Shown here: one piece after another, positions 12,024 through 23,203 of the stretch
Layout of the letters: the number at the start of each line of letters is the position of its first letter
Numbering within the stretch: the stretch's first letter is position 1
Assembly (NCBI GenBank): GCA_024196135.1
Contig: JAMQCK010000206.1
Coordinates: 1 to 38,640 of the forward strand
DNA from: Pleurotus ostreatus/Saccharomyces cerevisiae fusant
Lineage: Eukaryota > Opisthokonta
DNA length: 38,640 bases
Reading direction: 5' to 3'
Position numbers and translations under genes: made by a program
Notes under the pieces: generated by a model
The model's input: the letters and a program-made list of their open reading frames with translations, nothing else
Database searches by the model: none
What the model was told of the DNA's origin: nothing

Positions 12024-12486
12024 GATGGACTAAGATGGGGGTCTGATCAAGAGATGTATGGAAGCTCGTTTGACGTCGTCCGACGCAGCAGGCGGCGTCG
12101 TGTAGTCGAGCGCGTCGGCGTTCAGGACAACCATTGTTTAGGCGCCCACTGCGTCTAAGAATAGCTCGATCGCGCTGCTGAGGTCATTGGACTTGCCACG
12201 CGGTCACCCCTCGTGGTAAACAAGCGCAAGCACATAACTTGATTGTAGCCCCCACCATGCACGCGGCGAAGCAGCTGCTCTAGATGCGTTCAGAATATGG
12301 CACTGCTATGGAGGCAACATAATCTCTGACTGGCGGTCCGCGGGCATGTTACCGGCCGATTTCTTGGCCGAGTTGCTCTTCCGTGGACGGCTTCAGCGGC
12401 AGTGATGCGGCAATGGTCGGCACAGCGGACGTGTGTAGTATATGTAGCTGAGGTAGCTGTATCCATGCCAATGAACCTCTTGTGAC
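12024..12486. other. Divergent intergenic region RAD3 / SDR
   Basis: 463 bp separate the start codons of the TFIIH helicase gene (leftward) and the short-chain dehydrogenase gene (rightward), so it must contain both promoters. I see no coding exon or RNA gene in it and no clear TATA box. Confidence 0.6.
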
Positions 12487-13683
12487 ATGTCTTGCTTTGA
12501 TTTATCTCGCCTCCATAACAAGACGGTCATCGTCACTGGCGCAAGTGCCGGGATTGGCGCGGTACGGCGACTTACTTGATTCCGAAGTCTTGACGCATGG
12601 ATTCACCTGTACGATTTAGGCTACAGCCGTTCTCTTTGCTAAGGTAAGCACTTGACTATCTGGTCGTACTTCCGCGCCGGCTGACCATATAGTCAGGCCG
12701 GCTCGAATGTCATCCTCGTTGCCCGACGGGAAGATACCCTCAAAAAGGTGGAGCAAGAATGCGACAAAGCGCATCGGGAAGCGGGCGTCAATGCTGGTGG
12801 CAACTTTGCCATTGTTAAACTCGACCTGTCCGACCGCGACCAGATCGCTCATTTTTGGGAAAAAGTCCCTGAAAGCCTTCGTGAGGTGGACATCCTCGGT
12901 GAGCGTTATAGTCGGATTTGGATGGTCGGATTGCTAAGCCGTGCCTCCAAGTCAATAACGCAGGTTTTGTTCTCGGATGGGAGCATGTGGGCGACATTGC
13001 CGACGAGGACGTCGAGAAGATGTTCTCTATCAATGTCTTTGGTCTGATCGCCATGACCCAGTTGCTCATCAAAGGTATGGCAATACATTGGGCTGAAGGT
13101 AGGAGGGATCGCTCTGACGAAGCCCTGGCAGACTTCAAGGCGCGCAATTCGGGGCACATCATCAACATCGGCTCTATCGGCAGTCGTGAGCCGTACGCGG
13201 GCGGTGCGATCTATACGGCGACCAAGCATGCAGTGAAGGCATTTACTGTGAGCGCCGCGATTACTTTCCAGCTGAAGGACAAGATGCTAAGGTCTTTCGA
13301 AGGGTTCGTTGCTGCGAGAGCTCGTGAACACCCGCATTCGTGTCTCGGAGATACAGCCGGGTATATTGGCTTATTATACTCGAAGTCTTCCCATTGCTTA
13401 CCTTCACGCAGGTCTCGTTGATACAGAGCTCGCGCTCATCCGCTTCCGGGGCGACAAAGAGGCAATTGCTAAGCTGTATGACGGACTCGAGCCTCGTGAG
13501 TTGCTGGTCTCAACCACAAGGATGAGAATGCTGAGAATTCGTATAGTGACCGGCCAGGATGTAGCGGAGGATATCGTATGGGCGGCATCCCGCCCTCCGC
13601 ATGTGAACGTCGCGGAAGTGTTTGTGTTGCCGACGTACAAGGCAAGCGTCACGATCAAGCGCAGCCCTGGTGAGAAAATCTAG
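12487..13683 (+). CDS. NADP-type short-chain dehydrogenase/reductase
   Basis: Eight exons give 272 aa: 12487-12561, 12620-12643, 12697-12898, 12952-13074, 13132-13247, 13303-13360, 13412-13495 and 13547-13683. The classical SDR features are present: Rossmann nucleotide motif TGASAGIG (about 17-24), NNAG strand motif, catalytic Ser in the INIGSIGS region (about 156-159), and YxxxK as YTATK (about 169-173). ARRED after beta-2 suggests NADP(H) preference. The sequence resembles the yeast YMR226C/serine-3-dehydrogenase-like group that oxidises small beta-hydroxy acids and alcohols; this subfamily assignment is inference. The start is an ATG with MSCFDLSRL directly before the first beta strand. 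Exon 2 is only 24 nt. It lies upstream of a P450 on the same strand. Confidence 0.88.
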
Positions 13684-14199
13684 AATCTACAACATCAAAG
13701 TCATTGTACAACAATTGAACCTAGATAGCGACATTTTTTCTTGACACATTGGCACGCACTTGAAGTTCAACCACGATGCACGTGAAACGGTGATTGCCGA
13801 GGGAAATCGTCGGAGCCGCCCGAATTGGCTCCGTCGCCTTCTTCTCCCGGACCGCCACTTCATTGCTGGCCGCCAAGGGATCTGCGAGGTTCCTCTGCTA
13901 CCACCCATGGACATAAGGCGGCTGAATTTGATGCGCCCTCGTCAACGCCTTGACACGCACCTGCGATTGCGAGCGGTTGTAATTTCTCCGCCAGCGTGAA
14001 CGAAGACGCTTCTCGCGCACGCGACGACCTCATAGGCAGGCAATTCTACAGCACCCGCTCGGAACTCGTTCCGCGGTTACGCTACCAGCTCCCATGACTG
14101 GCTCATTGGGCTGAACTTCACAGGCGATGCTATATAGCGTCCGTCCGTATAAAGGGCTCGCGACGAGCGCGGTCACCTCAACCCCAGCTTTCCCTCAAC
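13684..14199. other. Intergenic region SDR / P450
   Basis: This 516-bp stretch contains open frames on both strands around 13687-13999, but none shows a recognisable domain. I treat it as non-coding 3' flank of the SDR and 5' region of the P450. Two TATA-like elements occur near its right end. Confidence 0.5.
14148..14153 (+). promoter_or_regulatory. TATA box of the P450 gene
   Basis: TATAAA lies 52 nt upstream of the P450 start ATG, a position compatible with a short 5' UTR. A second TATA-like element (TATATAG) is at 14131-14137. Confidence 0.5.
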
Positions 14200-16679
14200 A
14201 TGATCTACAACGCATTGCTCGTTGTCGTTGGGCTGACGTTCGCTCGCGTTGTCTGGAGCATCCTCTCCCGATTCCTCCTCAGCAGCCCTCTGGATAACAT
14301 CCCCGCTCCGCCGGCGCCGTCATTCTTTACAGGTTTGTGCATGCTACCCGTCCTTGATTGACCTCGAGCTGACGCCCTCGTGTCATAGGCAATTTCCTTC
14401 AACTCTTCAGCAGGGATGGATGGGCTTTTCACGATAACCTGGCAACTCATTGTGGGTTGCACCCGCAGCGCAAGTCGGCCGCGTAACTCACGCGGTGTAT
14501 ATCCCAGATGGCTCCGTCGTCCGCCTGAGGGGTCTTCTCGGAGTGCGCTGCGACATTATATGCGGTGATGTCTCAACAAGCTGACCGAAATTAGGAGAGG
14601 CAACTCTATGTGAGTGATCCGAAGGCGCTGCATAACATCGTGGTCAAGGTATGAACCCGTCTTCCTAGCGCTCGAGAATGCGATCAGTTGACAGCGATTG
14701 CTTTGATAGGACCAGCACATATTCGAGGAGCATCCTCAATTCCTTTCGTACGCCGATAAACTTGGACATTCCACTCGAGACACTGACAGGTCAAATTCAG
14801 CTCGAACAGCATTATATTCGGGCAAGGACTTCTATCGACCATAGGTACGCGCAAAAATACAACCCATCGCCTTCATTGACGCTCGCAGGTGAACACCACA
14901 AGAAGCAGCGCAAGCTCATGAACCCAGTGTTCTCCACCGCGCATATGCGTAACATGAGTGCGTCTGCAGCCAACCATTTATGCGCGGAATGCTCATGACT
15001 TTGGCTCAGTTCCGCTTTTCCAGGATGTCGTCGCTGCTGTAGGTGAACTTTCTACTGTCCTTGGCATAACAGCTCATTACGATATCATAGCTACGATCGA
15101 CGCTCGAGAAACAAACGGACAAGGGATCCAAAGAGATCGACATGCTTCACTGGACTAGCCGAACTGCGTTAGAACTCATCGGACGCACCGGCCTCGGCTA
15201 CTCATTCGACACCCTGGAAGCCGATGCCGTCGTGCATCCATATGCGACAACTTTGAAGGAGCTAGTGTACGTTCTTTTGCCCTCATCCTGCATCTACACA
15301 ACTCACTAACCCCTTATACCAGCCCCGCGATGTTCCGCATGTTCCTCGTCCGCGTCTATGTCATTCCCAAGGTCTACAACATCGGACCCGCCTGGTTCCG
15401 CCGCGCGGTCGTGAGCGTGATCCCCTTGCGCGACGTGCGCATTATACGCGATGGCATCGACCTGATGTGGCGGACGTCGAATGAGATTTATGCGCAGAAG
15501 AAGGCGGCACTGGCGGCTGGCGATGACGCGGTGGCGAAGCAGGTTGGGAATGGGCGGGATATCTTGAGCCTTCTGAGTGCGTTCTTCATTCGGTGAAACG
15601 AGATGTGTTTACTCATGCATGCTTGCAGTGCGAGCCAACATGAAAGCGGAAGACCCTCTCGACGAGTATGAAGTGCTCAGTCAGATGTCGTACGTCTTAC
15701 CGCATTCCCTTTCATTCAAGCTTGCTCTGCTCACAACACACACCCAGCACTCTAATCTTCGCCGCCATGGACACGACATCCACGGCGCTCGTGCGCATCC
15801 TGCAACTCCTTGCCGAGCACCCAGACATCCAGGAGCACCTCCGCGCTGAGATACGCGCGGCGAAGAAGGAGCATTCGGTCCTGTCGTACGACGAGCTTGA
15901 GGCCATGCAATACCTCGATGCGGTCTGCCGAGAGACTCTTCGCATGTTCGTCTCTATACCCTCTCCGTCGGAATTCTACTAACGTGAGCCGTATAGGTAC
16001 CCTCCAATTCCGCAGCTGACGCGCATGTACGACGTTCTGCCCTTCAGATGGCTATTGTACTCACTATCCCTCAGGACGCGCCAGGACGTCGTCATGCCCC
16101 TCGGCACGCCCGTAACAGGTCTCGACGGACAGTCCTTGTCCGAGGTCTTCGTACCCAAGGGCACCCCTATCATCATCTCTGTCATCAACATCAACCGAAG
16201 CACGAAGATATGGGGCGCGGATGCGAAGGAGTGGAAGCCTGAGCGCTGGCTTGCGCCATTGCCTGAGGCGGTCGCGGAGGCTCATGTTCCGGGTGAGCTC
16301 GCTAATTTTCTTCGGCTTCTCAACGAAGACTGACCCCATCTTCGGCAGGCATCTATAGCAATCTCATGACGTTCCTCGGTGGTGGTCGGTCCTGCATGTT
16401 AGTTGTTCCTTTACTTTGTCTGCGCCCTGCTCACCACCAATCTTCGCAGCGGCTTCAAGTTCTCTCAGCTGGAGATGAGTAAGTCCCCATCCCAACGTGC
16501 ATCTCGCGGTTGTCACTCACGCCCTGCCAGAGGTCGTCCTGACCGAACTCGTGGACGCCTTCCAATTCTCGCCGAGCAAACAAAGCGTGCAGTGGCGGAT
16601 GAGCAACATCGTTTCTGCCTATGTCGAAAGCGAACCCGAGAAGACCCAGCTTCCTATCGTAGTGTCCAGGGCGCCTTGA
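14200..16679 (+). CDS. Cytochrome P450 monooxygenase
   Basis: Seventeen exons give 542 aa: 14200-14332, 14389-14451, 14508-14542, 14595-14648, 14710-14747, 14801-14844, 14889-14957, 15010-15038, 15091-15266, 15323-15576, 15629-15689, 15748-15945, 15997-16026, 16075-16292, 16349-16397, 16450-16478 and 16531-16679. An N-terminal hydrophobic anchor (about 1-27) precedes a proline-rich hinge (NIPAPPAP). The I-helix has AAMDTTSTA (about 320-330), the K-helix ETLR (about 379-382), and a PERW motif follows. The heme loop is FLGGGRSCIG, with the axial Cys near residue 484. GEHHKKQRKLMNPVFS is the C-helix motif common in basidiomycete P450s. It is an ER-bound monooxygenase; the substrate is unknown and I do not assign a CYP family. 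Apparent in-frame stops (for example near 14841) vanish when the short introns are removed, so the gene looks intact. Confidence 0.92.
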
Positions 16680-16880
16680 AGTCGATCGGGATGCAACGTA
16701 TACGCGCGCCAGTAATCTTAGCCATGAGGGAGTTTGCCTCGTTCCATTTACCTTCAGTCTTGGCTGTTATCGTTCAATTGCATTTGTGGTGTTTTCATCT
16801 GGCCAGCCTCGATAAATAGCAAAAGAAAAGTGCATCTCTGTACGGTGGAGCGTGGAGCATACAAATCAGGAACACCCAAG

Positions 16881-19636
16881 CTAGTCACTTTCGTCCATAG
16901 GTTCGCCATCCGACAGTTCCTCTGCCGCTCGGGTCCCCTCCGCATGCGGCAGCGCTTCGCCATCCACATCGTCGCCTATGGGAGCGCCATCAATGTCGTC
17001 CGCCATAGGTTCACCATCGATATCATCAGCAACGGGTACACCGTCAATGTCGTCGCCTACAGGCGCGCCATCAATGTCTTCGACAGGCTCTCCGTCGATG
17101 TCGTCGTTTTCACCGTCAATGTCGCCAACGGGTTCACCGTCAATGTCGTCGGTGATAGGGTCACCGTCCAGGTTGTCCGCGATGGGCTCCCCGTCAACAT
17201 CGTCCGGAATGGGTTCGCCATCCACATCATCTGCTGCAGGGTTCACGTCCATCGGTACGCCATCTACGTCGTCCTCGATAGGGGCGCCGTCCAAGTCATC
17301 TCCGGCTGTGGCATCGACGGGGACCGTCGCAGGCTGGAACGCGCTCGCTTTGAACTTCGCCGGCAGAGTCTGTGCCTTCGCACTCTCCTCCACCACCTCG
17401 TCCTCCACATGCTCGTCCGGCTTCACCTGCCCCTCCAACCGCTGCCTCAGCTCCTGCGTAAAGTCCTGCGGGAACATGATCCAGTCGTCCCACACATCGA
17501 TAACAGCGGTGATCTGGTTCTTGAACGTCTCCGCCGTAATCTTCCCCGGAAACGAGTGGTAGATATTCGCAAGATGGTCGAACACGACACCGAGCCGGCC
17601 CTGGAACTCGCCGCGGTACTTCCACGCGCTCGGCACACTGGCGGCGCTGTTGTGCAGGATGTCGCAGATGAGGTGTAGGCGCGCGACCTTGCGAGGGACG
17701 GGGGTGCCCTCGACGAGGAGAGAAGCGACGATGAGCTCGGCAACTTCGTGGGCGGCTTCGGCGTGCTCGAGTGCGAATGCCATGCAGCGTGCTATCTCGC
17801 CACGCTTGCCAGACATTGCACGCAGCATTGCAGAGAACCGTTTGGCTGCTAGTTTGCCAAGGGTGCCCTTGCGCGTGCGTTCCTTCTCGGATTCTTCGGC
17901 GGAGTCAGTGGAGTAAACAGAGTTGTATCCCTGACGCATTGTCAGCAGCTTGCACAGCCAACGTGCGTTTTGAACTCACGTCGTCGTCGAACTCCGGCTC
18001 AAGAGTGCGCTCGGACTCGATAAGACCACGATAGAATGCATGCCTGCGATGCTACACGACCTGTCAGCCAAGGTCGACAATCGTTGGCGCAATCAGTGAC
18101 TCACCCCTCGGTTGATCATGAAAGCATACTTAGTATTGTTCTTCTCTCGCTCCTTGAGGTTTGCCTCGTATTCAGCACCATGGCCCTTCACTTCGGCGGC
18201 GACAGCGCGTATAAACGAGTCCGTGACGATTTCGTCCCCAAGGACAGGTGAAGCTTCGCGGTAACGGGGCGACAGAGCGCGCCCGTGAGCATCCGCGCCA
18301 CTTCGACGAGGTGAGAGGGACCTTTCGCTGCTCCGAGAACGCGATCGTGAGTGACGATCTCTCGGGCTTCGACTTCGCCGCGAGGAGTCTGGCGGTAAAG
18401 TCGAGACTACGATGATGATGAGCCAACAAGGCGCGAGTGAAAGCATAGAAGACGAACCATACAGCGGTCGTGCTGCAACGGGCACGGCCTTGCTCCATCC
18501 AACGCGAAGCGTGCTCCCTCCCCAATCATAACCATCGAACTGACGCAAAGCGTCCTCTGCGTCTTTGCGCTTCATGAAGGCAACGAATCCGCTGAGGGAG
18601 TTGCCCTTTGGCTGGCGTATTCCAGCGGCACCAAAGGTGGGATCGTTGCGGGGCCACATAATCTTGACCTGGACGCTGTTCAGACTCTGGCAAACGGAGG
18701 TAGCAGGACACGTACCGATCCCACAGGGCCCGCCTTCGCGAAGAGTTGCCCAAGGCTCGGCTCAGTGGCGTGAGGGGGGATATTGGCAACGAAGAGGTTG
18801 GAGGTCTGGTTTCTATGTGAGATGGCGAAGGATTCAGATATTCGTTGACGTACCAAAGGGTCGCCTCTGTCCTTGCTGCCGCTCTGTCCTTCATATGCTG
18901 TAGCCTCATGTCACATACTTGAGTTGAGCGAGAAGTATATCACGCACCAGCCATAGCCGTAGCAGACGAACGGCCTTGTCCAGAGCCTGATTTAACTGTT
19001 TAGTCGACGTCCATCGTCCCCCTTGACTTGCGCACCTCGTGAAAATCGCGCTTCTCGTTCAGCCTGATCTCTGTATGCAACATGAGCATGTTGAAGGGTG
19101 TAGAGGGCACTATTTCGCACCTTTTGATCTCCTCAAGGAACTTATCCATCGCGCGCTTCCCCTTCGGCTTTGGCGGTGCCAGCGGTGGCGGAGACATTGA
19201 CGGCTGAGGGACGTCAGAGACTGTAGAAGTACCACAAGTCTTGACAGCGCACTAGTCTGCGGCCAGCTGAAGGCCCAGTGGGGATGGGCTTATCGCTAGG
19301 TGCCTGCGGAGGTCGTTCCCCCGCCCTCACGAAGGCATTTGTCGTAGCCTTCCTGGACGGTCCTGGTCCATCGAACGCCTCGACAAACTCCGCGTACGCC
19401 TTCTTCGTGTTCTCCTCTTCTTCCTTCCGCTTGGCCTCCGCCGCCTCCTGCTCCTTCTCCCTCTTGGACTTGCGCAGACGCGCGCTGAGCTTGGCCTCGT
19501 CTACGGTCTTTTGCTACGAGTGACGGGATTGGTGAGTGAGAACGGAGGGGAAATGTATGCGCCGTCGCACTGAGAAGGTGAAGTCCTCATCCTCGTTGTT
19601 GAAGAATGCGGCGAGCTTCGTCGACCGCGGCGGCAT
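16881..19636 (-). CDS. U2SURP: U2 snRNP-associated SURP protein (SR140)
   Basis: Eleven exons give 750 aa: 19636-19571, 19513-19253, 19203-19121, 19070-19036, 18986-18948, 18897-18854, 18805-18716, 18668-18458, 18406-18105, 18051-17980 and 17930-16881. Order of parts: a Lys/Glu-rich coiled segment (23-110), an RRM (about 177-270, NLFVANIPP then VKIMWPR and GFVAFM), an RS-rich linker (about 285-320), a SURP module (about 330-395), a CID-like helical domain (about 418-560) and an acidic tail. The tail holds 13 DxDG units. RRM-SURP-CID order and the DGxP tail are diagnostic of SR140/U2SURP, a nuclear splicing factor linked to U2 snRNP. The start is the ATG of MPPRSTKLAAFF; an in-frame ATG at 19699 is also possible. 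The 3' end converges on the P450. Confidence 0.93.
16950..17300 (-). repeat. In-frame DxDG(E/V/A)P repeat array in U2SURP tail
   Basis: A degenerate coding minisatellite with units of about 24-27 nt encodes 13 successive DxDG units (DDLDGAP, DDVDGVP, DDVDGEP, DDIDGEP and similar), plus one final SDGEP. DNA units read on the + strand as variants of ccgtcaatgtcgtc. The units differ by substitutions, so the array is not a perfect recent duplication. Confidence 0.85.
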
Positions 19637-19838
19637 GATGATGGTTGGTGTTAAGTACAAGGCTCGACTTGCGGGGATAGCATCGATCACTTTTCTCACA
19701 CTGGCAATCGCTCACACGTGCGAAGTTCAACTTCCTTTCGTCCACGGGAAGCGATCTCCAGAACCCACATATTTCCCATTTGACCATACAGATACTCTGT
19801 TACACCAATAAATATCGTCCTTGACTTTCCTTTCCCTT

Positions 19839-20903
19839 CTATATATGCACGGTCTTGCCGCTGATGGAGATGTCCGCGACGTAGAGCTGGCGTGTGTCCA
19901 CCGTCGTGCCCTTGTCTGCGTGGAAGAGCAGATGGTCGGCACCGCGGGTCACGTCGGCACCACCGGGCGAGTACAGCTGCGAGTACGGCGTCGCAGTCTT
20001 GAGAAGCCACGGACCCTTCGTATACGGACCCATGATGTTAGTCGCAGTCGCGTACGCGACATCGTAGAGGGAGCCAGCGTAGCAGTTGCTGGAGAAGAAG
20101 AGCACGTAGATGCCCTCCGACGTGCGCACAAGCGACGGAGCCTCGATGAGAGGACCGTCGTTGGCGTCGCGGTCCAGGATCTGGGTGTGCCCCGTGCCGG
20201 GGTAGAAGGACTTGCCGTCCGCGCTCATGCGCTGGATCATGATGGGGGTAGACTGGATAGGCTCGACTCCGTTGTTGCAGTTGCCGCCGTGACCGATGTT
20301 GTTGCCGTCGACCTTCCAGAGTAGGTACAGGCTTCCGTCGACGTCCGTGAAGACGTGAGGGTCGATGGCGCCCCCGGAGCTGATCATGGTGCGTCAGGTG
20401 CTGGCGAGAAGGGTGGAGACACAGACGCATACCTGACCGGGCAAGCGAGTACATTGTCGATGGGCGTGTACGGCCCTTGGATGTTGGTAGATGTCGCTGC
20501 TGAGATACAATGTACACTCTTGTTCTCCTTGTACACCGCCGAGTAGTACATGAGGAAAGTGCCGTCCGCCTGAGAGATTGTAAATCCTCGCGTCCATAAT
20601 CAACATGGAACGACTTACCAGCTGCGTAACGTCGGGAGCCCAGACGCCTCCGTCTGCCCATGCGCCAAGTTTGGGCAGGGCGTCACTGCCGGTAAGCGCC
20701 CAACCAACGTGGATATCGCCCGACGTGGCGATAGGTACGTTCTTGCCGCCAGAGGTGGTTGAGAACGCATACCAGCGCCCATCTACCTGAAGGACGCTGG
20801 GATCCGGGAAGTTCGCGTCCATCATGGGGCCATAGACTGCACCCTGGGCGATGGGAAGGAAGGCAGCGAGAGGGAGTAAAGCGGCGAGTAAGAGAGAGAA
20901 CAT
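19839..20903 (-). CDS. Secreted glycoside hydrolase family 43 protein
   Basis: Three exons give 320 aa: 20903-20619, 20569-20433 and 20379-19839. A hydrophobic signal peptide (about 1-22, cleavage near AQG-AV) is followed by a five-bladed beta-propeller-type GH43 sequence. The three expected catalytic acids are visible: the base Asp34 in NFPDPSVL, the pKa-modulating Asp near 147 in GGAIDPHVF, and the acid Glu near 220 in GPLIEAPSLV. The family acts on arabinan, arabinoxylan or xylan side chains; the exact specificity cannot be read from sequence alone. It is presumably secreted for plant cell-wall degradation. The gene has a TATA box and lies 202 bp upstream of the U2SURP start on the same strand. 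Confidence 0.92.
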
Positions 20904-21819
20904 GGCGTTGCGCGAGGGTCAGCCTGAGGGATAGCGCAGTGTATACCCTCCTTTTATAGTTATGAGCCGTGGGGCTGGTCCTGACCAGGGAGTGAGAGGG
21001 CAGGCACCGCCGCATTGAGGCCGGTACCAGATTCGCTGTCCGCAAGGTGCAGAGTGAAGCGCCATCGTTATTCTAGGACCTTCCTGGCCGACACAGGGCA
21101 TCGTCGCATTCGTTGTGGGTACGACCATGGAGCCTAGTAAATCTACCCTCTAACCCGGTCGAGGCGGACGAGCAAAGAGAAGGATAGTATTTCCGCGCAG
21201 TCAGCCAGATCTTCGATAACCCGCTAGCCAAGACATATCCTTTGACAAGAGTTCTGCAGAAGAAGCCCTCGTCAAGCGGATGTCTATCCTCGTTTCGTGT
21301 AGGCGCGTGCGTAAGCAGACAGCAGCATTTGGCGCGCCAGTCAGACGATCTTCAGGTACACGGAGGAAAGGGCATGTATTCGTGTGGAGAGTGCATGGAC
21401 TCGAGCTGAGGGCGCAGGCACCGAGAACGGCCGCATCTTGAGGGCAGATCAGCGGACTTCGGAAAAGCAAGTCGGAGAAAGCGCGAAGGTGATCAACCGA
21501 CGGCTGTGTGTGATGGATGGAAGAGAAGAGTTTTGACGCCGACGGCCTCGAATCTGAAGTCGGCAAATGCCGGGTCCTCACGTGGTCCAATGTTCGACTT
21601 CACAAATCTGACGCGTGCTCTCGTCAGTAGCTTCAAGACTTATACGAGGAGCAAAACCCACATAAGTGGGCGTTTACGGAGACAGTATCGGCGACGATGA
21701 AGACAGCGATGCGAATATTATTGTAGGGCCATTATCGTAATTCATGGTCATGGTTATCAAAGTCATTCGTGAATCGTCAATGCGTCCGCATGAGTGCCCA
21801 GCCATGAGACGGTCCGAGC
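20904..21819. other. Intergenic region upstream of GH43
   Basis: 916 bp lie between the GH43 start and the 3' end of the C2H2 gene. Apart from the TATA box I see no supported feature. The open frame at 21201-21590 on the minus strand has no domain, no codon signature and no splice context, so I do not call it. Confidence 0.5.
20951..20958 (-). promoter_or_regulatory. TATA box of the GH43 gene
   Basis: TATAAAAG on the gene strand lies 48 nt upstream of the start ATG. A CreA-like SYGGRG element (GTGGGG) is at 20969-20974, but one such site is weak evidence for carbon repression. Confidence 0.55.
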
Positions 21820-22715
21820 TTACTCGTCCTCTTCCTCCTCCTCCTCCTCTCCAAGCGGCGCTAGATTGAAACTATGCCTCCGACTACTATGAGGCGTTGT
21901 AGGCGACTTCACGGACGGGGTGTAGTAGAACGTATCGTCTTCGACCACTCCCGCAGACATTGTGCCAACCTTCTCATTCTCAGCTCCACCAGACGCAGAG
22001 GTCTCGGTGATAACAAAGGGGTTGTCCTCGGGCACTTTTGGCAGCGGTGTCCTGGGAGACGCAGGGCCAGGCAACGGCCAGGATATAGGCTGAATGCTGC
22101 GAAGCTGGATGATGCGCTTCGCTTTCGCCTTGGTAGGGCTTTTCTTGAAAGGGCTCGGTGTTGTTGGTTTTCGAGGTGAAGCGGCGACGCCGTGTAGGGA
22201 GCGGACGTGCGCAGCAAGCAAGCGAGGATTTGGGGCGATGTAATCGCATCCGGGCTGCTGGCACCGGTTGCCCGCTAAGTCGCGACTGACGTGTTGTTTA
22301 GTAGGTATTTCTGCGCGCCGCAATTATCTCTCGCTTACTGGAATGAGTTTACATGCGCGAGGACCTTGCTTTCGCTAGCGCTGGCGTAGGGGCACCCACG
22401 ATGGGGACAGCGGAGTTCGCTGCTTTCGGCGTTCAGTGCCCAGCTGGATAACAAGGATACCTCGAAAGGCGTACCCCTTCTCATTGACTACGTGCCCTTT
22501 TTCGTGTGTTCTCCTCTCCTCTTCGGAGTGAAAACTCTTGCCACACGATACGTGTTTGCAGATGAACACCTAAGAACTGCCCTCGATAATGAGCGAAAGG
22601 TTGAGCGATAGACACGTACGGAAGAGGATTTGTCGTCTGATGGCAGTGTCGAAGACGCGGCTGCGCGAAAACTCGTCGTGGCGAAGTTCACTGCCGAAGA
22701 CAACGTGGTACTCAT
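21820..22715 (-). CDS. Three-finger C2H2 zinc-finger protein
   Basis: Four exons give 245 aa: 22715-22620, 22569-22475, 22419-22339 and 22285-21820. Three consecutive C2H2 fingers, each with C-x4-C spacing, lie at about residues 36-58, 67-90 and 98-121 (ICKHVSCGKSF...HEKGH, RCPHRGCPY...HVNSFH, RCQQPGCDY...HVRSLH). The last His of finger 2 is created exactly by joining exons 3 and 4, which supports the splice model. The C-terminal half is Ser/Pro-rich with basic patches (KKSPTKAKAKR) and ends in a poly-Glu tail encoded by a CTC repeat. It is probably a nuclear DNA- or RNA-binding regulator. No specific orthologue is recognised. Finger spacing differs from the usual C-x2-C, as in some fungal C2H2 families. 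Confidence 0.82.
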
Positions 22716-23203
22716 CCACGGTCGTAGCTCGGAGTGGACTGACGGCTGGGGCTGGTCGACCTGCAACAACTTGTGACCAGTGACGGGGAGTAGGGGGCTG
22801 CGCCAGAGGAAAACTCCGAAAATTCGCAGTGTGGCGAAGCGAACAGGCTGGCCGTCGAAGGCAAGACTCACACGTGGTGCATGTTCAAGTTCAGGGCGGA
22901 AGCTATTTTGATACACGTGGCCCGGAACCGTGTTGAGCGCATCACGTGGAGTATGTGGGGGGGGGAATACATTTATATACCGCGTCATGTACCTACGACA
23001 AACTGCGGTGTAGACTACGAGGAATCTACGGTACCTATAAAGTAAGGTAGGAAGTATGAATGTCAGGGGTATACGGTGGTCACGTGGAGTATGTCCATGA
23101 TCACCCACAACTCCGAACGCGGCGTCAAGATGTGTACCATCCGATGGAAAATCACGAAAGATCGTTATTTGGCTCATTGAATTAGAAAGGGACCCAGCAA
23201 TAC
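22716..23203. other. Intergenic region upstream of the C2H2 gene
   Basis: 488 bp separate the 3' end of the toxin-like gene and the start of the C2H2 gene. It has no coding content but holds a CACGTGG cluster and a run of nine G at 22957-22965. Confidence 0.5.
22871..23094. promoter_or_regulatory. Cluster of four CACGTGG E-box/G-box sites with 15-nt direct repeat
   Basis: CACGTGG occurs at 22871-22877, 22914-22920, 22943-22949 and 23081-23087. The last two belong to an identical 15-mer, TCACGTGGAGTATGT, at 22942-22956 and 23080-23094. CACGTG is the palindromic site of bHLH factors such as Pho4 and Cbf1 types. The cluster is 150-380 nt upstream of the C2H2 gene start and downstream of the toxin-like gene. 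Confidence 0.5.

Noticed and set aside
14710..14843. Apparent premature stop in the P450, suggesting a pseudogene
   Set aside because: A 53-nt intron at 14748-14800 ending TTCAG restores the conserved SNSIIFGQGLLSTIG reading, so the gene is intact.
12487..16679. SDR plus P450 as a secondary-metabolite cluster
   Set aside because: The two genes are adjacent on one strand, but no polyketide synthase, NRPS, terpene cyclase, transporter or pathway regulator is nearby.
16734..17678. Long + strand open frame with repeated VNVV/INVV motifs
   Set aside because: The repeats are the antisense image of the DxDG tail of U2SURP.
21201..21590. 129-codon minus-strand open frame upstream of GH43
   Set aside because: No domain, no splice partner and low-complexity Ser/Leu/Thr composition.
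22621..22720. Alternative frame for the first exon of the C2H2 gene (VDEYHVVFG)
   Set aside because: It reads plausibly but its phase does not join the first zinc finger; the frame starting MSTTLSS does.
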